Source: Trichomonas tenax (taxonomy: Eukaryota; Parabasalia; Trichomonadida; Trichomonadidae). Taken from it: a stretch of 10,844 nt of DNA. The stretch is taken from NCBI GenBank assembly GCA_023091735.1, contig JALKBU010001460.1:1-10844 (forward strand), in the 5' to 3' direction. The position numbers and the translations under genes are program-made. Under the pieces are notes generated by a model that saw nothing but the letters and a program-made list of their open reading frames with translations, searched no databases and had not been told where the DNA came from. How positions within the stretch are numbered: the stretch's first letter is position 1; each line of letters starts with the position of its first letter. Positions 1 to 7,365 of the stretch are shown here, in pieces.

Positions 1-5
1 TGCGC

Positions 6-131
6 CACTTACACCACTGGATAGACAACTATCAATATGTACATGAAAGTACTTTCAAATCGAAAAAATATTGATCAGATAAAAAGTTATGAAGGTCGCG
101 GGACTACACCGCAGAAGGAAAAATTTTTCCC
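6..131 (+). repeat. Left arm of a ~125 bp inverted repeat
   Basis: This stretch is the reverse complement of 10720-10844. By eye the only differences are one substitution near the outer end (position 12, C here and T in the equivalent place of the other arm) and one A/T base missing from the inner end of the right arm. Similarity stops right after the inner GGAAAAATTTTTCC block. The arm contains two perfect palindromes (45-56 and 117-130) and an inverted ATCAATAT/ATATTGAT pair (31-38 and 67-74). It carries no recognisable gene. It could be the terminal repeat of an element or one copy of a dispersed repeat; the outer boundary cannot be fixed because the window ends there. The presence of the repeat is certain, its nature is not. 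Confidence 0.93.
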
Positions 132-262
132 TTGAATTTTGAAAAATTACTTTTTATCTCAAAAAATACTCGATTAAGTACCAACTTTTATTTGATTAAA
201 GCACTATACATAGAGAGTGCTTATCGATTATATGAAAAAGAGCAGAAAAAATAATTTACAAA

Positions 263-1567
263 ATGTTTGCGGAAATCGGCGAACCTGCGAAGGACGCGCC
301 AATACTCGGCATCATCTGTGGCGGCACTCCCGTCCCTGGCCTTAACTCCGTCATTGCGTCGTCGACACTTGCCGCGTTAGCTAATGGTTGGCGAGTTCTC
401 GCATTTCACGACGGATACATTCACCTTTCCACCGGTGATCCGGAAATAGTCAAACAAAATATGGAGGAGTTCAACAAATACTCAGTCGAGCACATTCAGC
501 GAGCAGCTGGTTCTATTATTCGTTGTGACAGATTCGACCCGACAAGGAACCCCCAGTGGGTGGCAAATGTACAGAGCATGTTCGAGTACTTCAAGTTGAG
601 ATATTGCCTCATCATTGGAGGCGTCGACAAAGTCAGAAGCGCGCATATCATTACACAAGGCATCGATCCTTACGAAATGAGTGTCCTCGTTATTCCTAAA
701 ACCATCGATAACGACGTTGGATTACCGTATGGACAGTCAACTTTCGGTTTTCAGAGTGCTGTTCAATACGGTACGCAAATCTGCAAGAATTTGATCTTGG
801 ACTCACGCGCAGTGCCTCGCTGGTTCATCGTCGAAGTGACGGGAAGATCAACAGGTCACTTAGCGCTTCATACAGCAATCGCATCTGGTGCACAGCTTGC
901 GATTATTCCAGAATCTTTTGGCAAGAGGAAGATAGAGTTGTCCGATGTCCTCGATTTGCTTGAAGGAGCAATCTACAAACGCTTAGCTGTCGGTAAAAAT
1001 TACGGAGTTTGCATCGTATCGGAAGGCATCATTGAAAACATGTCAGGAAAGAGCCAGCAGCAGTTGTTCTCCAATGGATATATCAGTTATGCGGAAGATG
1101 GACACGTTAACTTATTCGAAGCAGATTTGTCGAGAGCATTGACAATCAACCTTCTTGAGCGCTTACGCCAACGTAAAATACCAGTCAGAATCACATCACA
1201 CAAATTAGGACCAGAATTGAGAGGTTGTCCGCCAAATTCATTCGATGAAGTTTATTCTAAGGAACTTGGATATGCTGCCATCGAAGGATTTAGGACAAGG
1301 CACTCAAACGCGATGGTTGTATGGCAAACAGGCAAAATTTACTTCAAAGCTTTCAGAGATATTATGGATCAAACAAACAGAATTTATCCAAGGAGAGTTG
1401 ACCTTAACTCTGAGGAATACAAGGTCGGATCTTTCTACATGTGGAACGTCAAGAAAGAAGACCTGAAGAGCCCCGAAAAGATCGCTGAGTTAGCTAAGTG
1501 CGCAAATATGACTCCGGATGAGTTCAAGAAGGGATACACCAGAATTGTTGAAAGGATAGACTTGTAA
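263..1567 (+). CDS. Phosphofructokinase-family protein, probably PPi-type, with an altered active-site loop
   Basis: A 434-residue protein of the phosphofructokinase fold. Family members phosphorylate fructose 6-phosphate to fructose 1,6-bisphosphate in glycolysis; trichomonads classically use pyrophosphate as donor. Visible motifs are the N-terminal phosphate-binding loop (GGTPVPGLNSVI, about residues 20-31), the catalytic PKTIDND motif (145-151; the preceding Lys is typical of the PPi-dependent class), TFGF (160-163), the sugar-phosphate-binding TGRSTGHLAL segment (193-202), IPE (215-217), and a C-terminal GPELRG segment (316-321) where LGxxxRGG is usual. The odd part is the second phosphate loop: it reads GGVDKVRSA (119-127) where PPi enzymes normally have GGDDS/T, so the usual first Asp is Val. 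MGR is also TGR, and RGG is RGC. Length suits the short PFK class. The ATG at 263 starts directly ahead of the conserved domain, and the stop merges with a TAAA. The family is clear; catalytic competence and phosphate donor are uncertain, and a diverged paralogue is possible. Confidence 0.92.
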   Translation: MFAEIGEPAKDAPILGIICGGTPVPGLNSVIASSTLAALANGWRVLAFHDGYIHLSTGDPEIVKQNMEEFNKYSVEHIQRAAGSIIRCDRFDPTRNPQWVANVQSMFEYFKLRYCLIIGGVDKVRSAHIITQGIDPYEMSVLVIPKTIDNDVGLPYGQSTFGFQSAVQYGTQICKNLILDSRAVPRWFIVEVTGRSTGHLALHTAIASGAQLAIIPESFGKRKIELSDVLDLLEGAIYKRLAVGKNYGVCIVSEGIIENMSGKSQQQLFSNGYISYAEDGHVNLFEADLSRALTINLLERLRQRKIPVRITSHKLGPELRGCPPNSFDEVYSKELGYAAIEGFRTRHSNAMVVWQTGKIYFKAFRDIMDQTNRIYPRRVDLNSEEYKVGSFYMWNVKKEDLKSPEKIAELAKCANMTPDEFKKGYTRIVERIDL

Positions 1568-1568
1568 A
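1565..1568 (+). terminator. TAAA poly(A) signal overlapping the PFK stop
   Basis: The TAA stop is followed by A, giving TAAA across the stop codon, and the sequence then turns T-rich. In trichomonads TAAA at or close to the stop is the known 3'-end signal. The role here is inferred from that and from the same arrangement at the neighbouring ODC gene. Confidence 0.55.
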
Positions 1569-1876
1569 TATTTATTATATTTTTATTTTGTTCATTATTT
1601 TATCTTTTTATCTCACCGTTATACTGCTTATAAGTTTGAGATATTGCCTATCATTAGCAAATCTAAAAGAAACGAAAATATTTGAATGGAAAAAATAATT
1701 AATCGTATTCGCCTTCATAACTTAAGGGGTATAATACAATTGAGTGTATGTTAATGTTTTATATTGCTTGTCTGAATTAAAAAGAGTTTTTAGATTTGAA
1801 ATTTTAATAAATGGATAAGATGCTGAGATATTTCGTAAATGGAGGGCCAGTTTGTTCAAAAAGTAAATGGTAATTG
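1569..1876. other. AT-rich spacer between two convergent genes
   Basis: Spacer of about 310 bases between the 3' ends of the PFK and ODC genes. It is AT-rich, has many stops in all frames, and has no visible tRNA, hairpin or repeat. It serves both 3' ends; I see nothing else in it. Confidence 0.7.
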
Positions 1877-1880
1877 TTTA
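1877..1880 (-). terminator. TAAA poly(A) signal overlapping the ODC stop
   Basis: On the minus strand the ODC stop TAA is followed by A, again giving TAAA across the stop codon, the trichomonad 3'-end pattern also present at PFK. Functional role inferred. Confidence 0.55.
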
Positions 1881-3074
1881 GATATCATCCTCATCTTCAT
1901 TGATGACAACTACAGGGTGGTGGTGGAAGCCATTGAAGAAGGCTGTTGGCGCATAGGTGTAGGCAGAGAATCTCCTGACGATGAGTAAATCACCGACTTC
2001 AAGCTCTGGCCACATCATATCTTCATAAACAATGTCTGCAGAATCGCATGTTTGCCCCCAGATCGTTGTTGGAAGCTTCTCACTGTCGCCTTCTGTGTGA
2101 ATTTCGAAGTGTGGATCGTTGTGATCGTAGATAATTGAGTTGAAAGCGCCATAAATGCCATCAGGGATGTAGATGCTTTGTGTCCTCTCTCCATGCTCGT
2201 CTTCGTGGATCTTTGCGCATGTGACTGGCAAAATTAAGTCCATATACTCAGATGCGAACATTCTACCTGGTTCACCAACGAATTCGATCTCGTTCTCGCC
2301 GAAGTATTCGTCGATAGCGATGTTGATTTGCTCAGCGACTTCCTTGAAGGAGTTGTTTGCAGGAGCGTTTGGTGGAAGGAAACCGCCACCGATATCGATG
2401 AAGCAGACGTTGAGACCGAGTTCCTCAGCAGTGACCTTCAATTCAGCGCAGTATTGAAGTGCTGTTCTGAAAGTGTTGATATCGTCGCAAAGGCTGCCGA
2501 CGTGGAATGAGAAACCGATGAAATTCGCTCCGAGTTCAGCGCAGAGCTGAAGGAGGTTTGGAACATCCTCTGGAACAGCGCCGTACTTCTTTGACAATTG
2601 AATTTTTGCGTTTGAGAACTTCGGCTTGACACGGAGATAGACTTCAGCCTCTGGGTAGATTCTCAAGATCTTTCTCAACTCGTCCTCAGTGTCGAAAACA
2701 AGGCGCTCAACGCCGACTTGTTTAGCGTATAACATAGCCTCCTTGTTCTTGAGTGGGTGCGAGAAGACGATTCTGTTTGCGTCGACGCCGAGTTCCTGTG
2801 TGATATATTCGATCTCTTTCTTTGACGCGCAATCAAAGCCGAATCCGCGGTCCGCGATGAACTTGCAGAGGTTCGGCTCGTTGCAGCACTTCATGGCGTA
2901 GTGGGCCTTTACTCTTGGGAGGTATGTTTCCCAGAGATGTGTCGCGTATCTCACTCTGTTCATGTCGGCCAACCAAATGGCTGTGTCTGGGCTAAACTTG
3001 TGCTGCGCTTCGACGATGCTGGCATCCAATGTGTTGATGCGTGTGTAGTTATCCGCTGGAGCGATGTGCTTCAT
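1878..3074 (-). CDS. Ornithine decarboxylase, PLP-dependent
   Basis: A 398-residue fold type III decarboxylase that converts ornithine to putrescine, the first step of polyamine synthesis and the last step of the arginine dihydrolase route in trichomonads. Active-site motifs are intact: PLP lysine K62 in YAMKCC; HVGS with the PLP-stacking histidine H191; the GGGF phosphate loop (229-232); EPGR (268-271) with the Glu that contacts the pyridine nitrogen; YDH with D317 at the substrate-binding Asp position; the catalytic pair WGQTCD with C343 and D344 contributed across the dimer; and Y372 followed by FNGF. The YDH aspartate favours ornithine over larger substrates. The protein is shorter than mammalian ODC (about 460) because it ends soon after the barrel/sheet core, without the C-terminal degradation tail. 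The ATG at 3074 sits 15 bases after an initiator-like TCATT. The gene is intron-free and looks fully functional. Confidence 0.96.
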   Translation of the reverse strand: MKHIAPADNYTRINTLDASIVEAQHKFSPDTAIWLADMNRVRYATHLWETYLPRVKAHYAMKCCNEPNLCKFIADRGFGFDCASKKEIEYITQELGVDANRIVFSHPLKNKEAMLYAKQVGVERLVFDTEDELRKILRIYPEAEVYLRVKPKFSNAKIQLSKKYGAVPEDVPNLLQLCAELGANFIGFSFHVGSLCDDINTFRTALQYCAELKVTAEELGLNVCFIDIGGGFLPPNAPANNSFKEVAEQINIAIDEYFGENEIEFVGEPGRMFASEYMDLILPVTCAKIHEDEHGERTQSIYIPDGIYGAFNSIIYDHNDPHFEIHTEGDSEKLPTTIWGQTCDSADIVYEDMMWPELEVGDLLIVRRFSAYTYAPTAFFNGFHHHPVVVINEDEDDI

Positions 3075-3086
3075 TATTAACTAAAA

Positions 3087-3091
3087 AATGA
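3087..3091 (-). promoter_or_regulatory. Initiator-like element (TCATT) upstream of ODC
   Basis: On the minus strand TCATT matches the trichomonad initiator consensus TCA-Py-(A/T). Its A (position 3089) lies 15 bases before the ODC ATG, in the normal range for very short trichomonad 5' leaders. The motif is short, so chance occurrence is possible; position relative to the start is the main support. Confidence 0.5.
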
Positions 3092-3277
3092 CAATCAATA
3101 AGGTTATTTATTGACTTAATTTTTATCGTTTAGGGTTATTTACTTTTTTGAAGTTTGAAAAACCGTCGCTTAATTTTTCGATTTTTCGGCTTTATTTTTG
3201 GAGCTGTATATGTTCTATTCAAAATAAATTTCCGATAGAAAAATTGAGAGAAAACTAACGATAAAGCTATGACTTCA

Positions 3278-3393
3278 TTTATGCGTGATAACAAAGGGCA
3301 TAAAACCCACGGGTCTGGAAATAGCAGTTTGGAGGCGCGTTGGAGACATTCTACGCCTGAAACTGCAGATAACTGCGATGTTCGGAATGTCGC
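3278..3393. ncRNA. Candidate structured RNA segment (successive hairpins)
   Basis: This part of the ODC upstream spacer is clearly richer in G and C than its flanks and holds consecutive inverted repeats: TTTATGC (3278-3284) with GCATAAA (3298-3304); GCAGTTT (3324-3330) with AAACTGC (3360-3366), stacked on AGGCG (3333-3337) with CGCCT (3354-3358); and GCGA (3375-3378) with TCGC (3390-3393). The middle hairpin has 12 pairs broken by one small internal loop. A minus-strand open frame (3136-3420) crosses the region but resembles no family I know. The strand is undecided. A minus-strand initiator-like TCATT lies at 3436-3440. I could not match it to tRNA, 5S, U snRNA, SRP or RNase P RNA, so this is a candidate only. 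Confidence 0.3.
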
Positions 3394-3814
3394 TTTATAG
3401 CTGCGATAGATCAACCGCATGAGGCATTGCTAGACAATGACATTCGTTTTGCTATATTTATGGAAATACTCGGTTTAAATATTATTAAAAATCGAAGTTA
3501 AAACCAAAATTTAATTAATAAACATACATTGCAATTATATTTTACCAAAGCCTGATATGCATTGAATAATTCGATAATGATTTGAATTCAAAAGTCTTTG
3601 CTTTTGGAAGATGAAATTAAAATAAAAAACCTGATTTTCCAAAATTAAAATAATCAAGTAGAAAGATCATATTGATACTTGCGTATTTTTTTCTTATTTT
3701 TGGTTTTCAAATATTAAGGCTTTGATAGTTTTTGGAAGCTTAATGCTATTTTGACATCATGATGACGACTTTTTATATGTCAAATTACATTTACACGTCA
3801 AAAATTTTCTTGTA
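3394..3814. other. AT-rich spacer upstream of the coiled-coil gene
   Basis: AT-rich and stop-dense in all frames beyond about 3440. It contains the upstream region of the gene at 3815. No canonical TCA-Py-W initiator sits close to that ATG; the nearest TCA is in TCAAAAA at 3798-3804, which does not fit the +2 pyrimidine. Nothing else seen. Confidence 0.6.
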
Positions 3815-4195
3815 ATGTCTTCTGAAGAACAGGAGAAAGTTCAACAGGAGGAGGTCGAAGACGAACAAGAGGAGGAAAAGAAGGAAGAGAAGCCCGCTGA
3901 AAAGCCAAAGAAGCACAAAAAGAATCTTCGTGTCGGAACTACAAAGGAAGAAAAGTCATACGCAGACAAAAACATGCTCATTGCGATTGCCTCGCAGGCT
4001 TATCAGAAGAACGTGCAGAAAAACGAAGTCAGTTTGCAGAAAGATGCTGAGAGAGGCAGAAAGAAGCTTTTGGCTGAGCAAAGAAAGGTCGAAAAGCGCC
4101 AGCATCGTCTCGAAAACAAGAAGAAGCGCATAGATAGTATAAAGAACAAAGAATTACAAAAGGAGATGAAGAAACATACAAAGAAAGAGCAATAA
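3815..4195 (+). CDS. Small Lys/Glu-rich coiled-coil protein, function unknown
   Basis: A 126-residue, extremely charged protein that I do not recognise. Residues 1-30 are acidic (Glu runs with few lysines), 31-40 are a basic KKHKK patch that could act as a nuclear or nucleolar targeting or RNA-binding patch, 50-70 are less charged, and 75-126 are a predicted long basic helix or coiled coil rich in Lys, Arg, Glu and Gln. There are no cysteines, membrane segments or signal peptide. Coding status is supported by the long open frame, a base composition unlike the AT-rich flanks, an ATG at the start of the charged region, and TAAATAAA ten bases past the stop. It could be a ribosome-biogenesis or chromatin-associated factor, but composition alone does not justify a name. 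Confidence 0.7.
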   Translation: MSSEEQEKVQQEEVEDEQEEEKKEEKPAEKPKKHKKNLRVGTTKEEKSYADKNMLIAIASQAYQKNVQKNEVSLQKDAERGRKKLLAEQRKVEKRQHRLENKKKRIDSIKNKELQKEMKKHTKKEQ

Positions 4196-4939
4196 TTTCA
4201 CAATAAATAAAGGTATTTTAGAGTTCGTATATCGTTGTGATAGATAATTTAAGATTTTTATGTTTATTAATTTTATCACAAAAATTTTTATAGATTAGAG
4301 TAATTCTGGAATAGAGGGTAGTAATGCAGATACCATTATGATGCACGTGTGATAATTTTAAAGGCATAACATTGAAATGCCCTTCATTTGTATTTTTTTA
4401 TGCAAACCATTATTTTCTATATAAAAAGTGATGATAAATAGTAAAGGCAAATGAAATTGATATGCATTTACAATTATCTTGAATGATATCAATAAGATTG
4501 ATATCAAATTCCAATATCAATAACATATTGCTTATTTGAACAACAAAAAATTATGACACATGATATTTCAGAGCATTAAAATAATATACAGATATCAAAT
4601 TTTGTGCAGATATGAATGCTTACATTGCAATTTTTTTATTCCATCATTCACTGAAATCCTAATGAAAGTTGAACTAAAAGCATGTAATTGAGTCATAATT
4701 AATGAATTTGTTTTAGTTTTAATGAATTGAACAATCATCACGCATTTGGAATCATGCAAATCTCTAATGATTATTTTTGCACTAGAATTCCATTTAGATA
4801 ATGCATGAATGACGGTTATATTTAGGGATTAGTTATCCTGAGTCTGGTGTTTAGTTACGTTGGATTTAATTCGAAAAATACTATAGCAGTTTAGATAAAA
4901 TAACCACTTTTTTATTTCATTATTTTTATTGTTTACTTT
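4196..4939. other. Long AT-rich spacer with repeated GATATCAA
   Basis: About 740 bases without a gene. All frames are closed by frequent stops. The only internal structure I see is a cluster of GATATCAA-type octamers at 4485-4492, 4500-4507, 4513-4520 (AATATCAA) and 4591-4598; the second extends to the palindrome TTGATATCAA (4498-4507). This may simply reflect base composition. Confidence 0.5.
4204..4211 (+). terminator. TAAATAAA poly(A) signal after the coiled-coil gene
   Basis: Two overlapping-register TAAA copies lie just after the TAA stop at 4193-4195, followed by AT-rich sequence. This matches the 3'-end signals of the neighbouring genes and supports real transcription of the small gene. 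Confidence 0.5.
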
Positions 4940-4944
4940 TCACT
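4940..4944 (+). promoter_or_regulatory. Initiator-like element (TCACT) before the decayed surface-type gene
   Basis: TCACT fits TCA-Py-(A/T), with its A at 4942, eight bases before an ATG at 4950 that begins the reading frame of the pseudogene. The spacing is typical of trichomonad leaders. It suggests the 5' end of the old gene is preserved here rather than truncated. Confidence 0.45.
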
Positions 4945-4949
4945 GCTTT

Positions 4950-6025
4950 ATGCTTGATCCTATACAAACAGGATGTATGGCATGGCTATTACCATACAGA
5001 TGTCTACAGAGTAATTTGCTGGATCTAGAAGTTCATTTTGATTGAAGTCCCTCGAATTATTATTTAACTCATTACCATTTCATTAACCAGACTACAAATG
5101 GCGCAGTAGTATTCACAGAAGTAACCGATGATACTAAGCTTTTAGTCAAAGATTCTCTATTTTCAGGATGCTCGCGATCTCGATGCAGATCATTAATTTT
5201 TGAGCCCAATGGACAATGCATCTTGAGTAGAGTCTGCGGTTGTAGGTCTAAAGTTTCTGAACGTTATGTATTTTGCTTAATTGATGTCTCTGATGGTGAT
5301 GAGTATAAAAACCAAGTCCTGGATTCCACAATTTCCTATTCTGGAGAAAACACTGGTGTTGGCAACCGTAATATGATGATTAAGTATGGATCCCTTCATT
5401 TTTATTCTGTGAATACATCCTTCGCAAGAATTAATAAAGTTGTGAATCATCAGATCGAGTCAATGAGTGCCGATTCATACATTTCATTTTCAACATTCGC
5501 GAGCAATTCAAAAAAATACTGATTGCTGCTCAACTTATTTTTATTCTGGAGCAGAACGTAGAAAATGTATAGAGAAATATTGTAACTATTTGAAGACACA
5601 AGGACCCAGTTATAACTTTGGATATAACTAATAACATTGATTTAAATATTTCAAATTGCTATTACCATAATTCAACCGAATTTAATAGAATATTCTCTTC
5701 AGAGAAGAATTGCCTTGTAAGTGTTTCTAAGAGCTTTCTTGATGGTTTAACAGCAACATCAGGAAGCGTTACGTTCAAAAATTTAATTGCATCATCAAAT
5801 CTTGTGAAAGTTCAGCATCTTAAAACATATTATTGCATTGCATCAAACAGAAAAGTAAAGCAAAACATATTTCATGAAATTTTGATGAATGGCTTTAAAT
5901 ATCAAATCTTTCTTGCCGCAATTTATTATTAATTGAAAATTAAATGGGTCGAGTTACTTCTTTTTGGGAAGTGTCCGAACATCATCTCTTGCTGCAATAA
6001 TTCCTCTGAATACAAATATTGTTGA
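4950..6025 (+). pseudogene. Decayed surface-type repetitive-family protein
   Basis: Coding-like sequence spread over frames. An ATG at 4950 opens a frame closed by TGA at 5043; the same frame continues 5046-5522; sense then continues in the next frame at 5521-5631 (starting DCCSTYFYSG) and in the third frame from about 5594 to 5932, with an in-frame TAA at 5930 and a further open stretch to TGA at 6023. The translated pieces (NQTTNGAVVF, KDSLFSGCS, GQCILSRVCG, ISYSGEN, ISNCYYHNSTE, IISCCNNSSEYKYC) have the alternating small, polar and Cys-containing rhythm of parallel beta-helix-like trichomonad surface families. Attribution rests on that resemblance, not a database match. At least two stops and two frameshifts make it non-functional. 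Its 5' initiator-like site and ATG remain. Confidence 0.6.
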
Positions 6026-6730
6026 TCGCCTCTATTTGTGAATCATTCGATATATCTCATGTTGACATCAAAGCCATCGAGAGAGAGGTCATTCTCATTC
6101 ATATGAGACTTTTGAATTTATTCCAAAGATTTAATATTGATTCGTGCCGCTTCGAATGCAACACAATTGAGGAATGATATAAAAGGAATTGATCAGACTG
6201 CACTCACATTTACACAATTTTAAGTATTGAACTTCTCATCAGCATTCAACAAAGCAAATGAATATGGATTTTATTATATGGACTTCGTTAAAGTTATTGA
6301 TTTATCGAGGACCAAAATGACAAATATTCCAAATTATAACTTCCATTATAACCCAAAACTTGAGAAAGTTTACTTCCCCGATACCTTAATTAATCTTTCC
6401 ACTAATTTTGCAGGAATTACTCGACTGAAAAATCTTGTGTTGCCAAGTTCATTGGTCAATATTTCTTCGAACTTTTTGAATAATGTGAACTCGATCAAAA
6501 ATATTTTTTATCTTGGAAGTCGTAATTTCTCGATTTATCCTTTAAACACACAAAATGCTGCAATATATGTCACAAGAGGATATGATTTTGACACATTTGG
6601 AAACACTCCAGTTATTAGAGTAGACTTGACAACCAACTTTGAAAAATATCTTATTCCAATTGCTACATGCAATATTAGGAATTATTTTATCTTGTTTCAT
6701 GTTCCTTTATATATTCTATTGATTATTTAA
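6026..6730 (+). pseudogene. Decayed BspA-like leucine-rich repeat protein (C-terminal part)
   Basis: The clear part is 6224-6730, about 168 codons without an ATG at its head, giving LRR_5/BspA-type repeats such as KVIDLSRTKMTNIP, PKLEKVYFPDTL, LKNLVLPSSLVNIS and NSIKNIFYLGS. These are trichomonad BspA-like surface or secreted repeats. The same frame continues upstream to 6116 through a TAA at 6221 (QTALTFTQF then stop), and further stops lie at 6104 and 6113. The product ends with a hydrophobic run (YFILFHVPLYILLII) that could be a membrane anchor or an artefact of decay. Missing N-terminal repeats, in-frame stops and no usable ATG indicate a pseudogene. It shares its frame with the end of the preceding relic, so the two could be parts of one former gene. 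Confidence 0.65.
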
Positions 6731-6958
6731 CTTTGTGATCTTTCTTAGAAACTATTTTCAATGGGAAAAAACACGTTAAGGGGCGACTAACATGATATGT
6801 AAACTATTCAAAATATAACCTTATCGTTGGATATGGGTTGAAAAAAGCATTATTTCTCCAAATATGTAGATTTTAGGAAATAATATTTCATTTTTGATTT
6901 ACTAAAACGCGATATTTTTAAAGTGTGATACATGTTTCTGGAACAATTTATGGAATGA

Positions 6959-7319
6959 AATCTTTCTTACGACTACAATTTTTTTGACATCAATGAGAGA
7001 ACATTTGATCCGGATAAAATATATATATTGCAATGGATTGGAAATGGAATAAAACTCTATGAAATTTGATATAAGTTATTCAATTCCTAAACAATTATTT
7101 TAGTTTTTTTGTGGATAATTTTTACAATATAATAAGGTTATTTTTGTAGAGAAAATCACTTTTTTATTTGTTTTCATGGTCAAATTAACTCTCTGCAACC
7201 AAAACATAAGGAACGCTATCTCGAACACGAAATTGAAGAACTTCAAGTTACAAATAAATAGTAAAACATTCAAAATATCTAGAGACATTGCCAAAAAGAA
7301 TTGTTTCAACAAAAGAAGA
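6959..7319 (+). pseudogene. Weak coding relics, unassigned
   Basis: In one frame two stretches look protein-like: 6959-7069 (DINERTFDPDKIYILQW) and 7136-7258 (KERYLEHEIEELQVTNK, coiled-coil-like), with stops between and after them. The remainder of 6731-7365 is AT-rich spacer. Family unknown. Chance composition is a real alternative, so confidence is low. Confidence 0.2.
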
Positions 7320-7355
7320 AATAAAGAATGATGCGTTGATTGTATAAAAACATTA

Positions 7356-7359
7356 TTTA
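7356..7359 (-). terminator. TAAA poly(A) signal after Sec23
   Basis: On the minus strand TAAA lies within ten bases after the TAG stop of the Sec23 gene, the same arrangement as at the other genes here. Function inferred from trichomonad practice. Confidence 0.5.
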
Positions 7360-7365
7360 AATAAT

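Noticed and set aside
2173..2901. Plus-strand open frames inside the ODC gene, and similar frames inside PFK and Sec23
   Set aside because: They are shadows opposite or in alternate frames of clearly conserved genes and show no family resemblance.
3305..3345. SRP RNA helix 8
   Set aside because: GGTCTGGAAATAGCAG loosely resembles the GGAA-loop/AGCAG core, but the closing stem would contain a mismatch, the neighbouring hairpins do not match the SRP layout, and the GCAG is used in a stronger hairpin.
3136..3420. 94-codon minus-strand open frame upstream of ODC
   Set aside because: It matches no family I know, its last third is low-complexity Lys/Phe-rich translation of AT-rich spacer, and it overlaps a hairpin-rich stretch that explains the unusual composition better. 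A small gene is not excluded.
5043..6223. Stop codon reassignment in the relics
   Set aside because: Both TGA and TAA interrupt the frames along with frameshifts, and the intact genes here use TAA and TAG normally, so decay is the simpler explanation.
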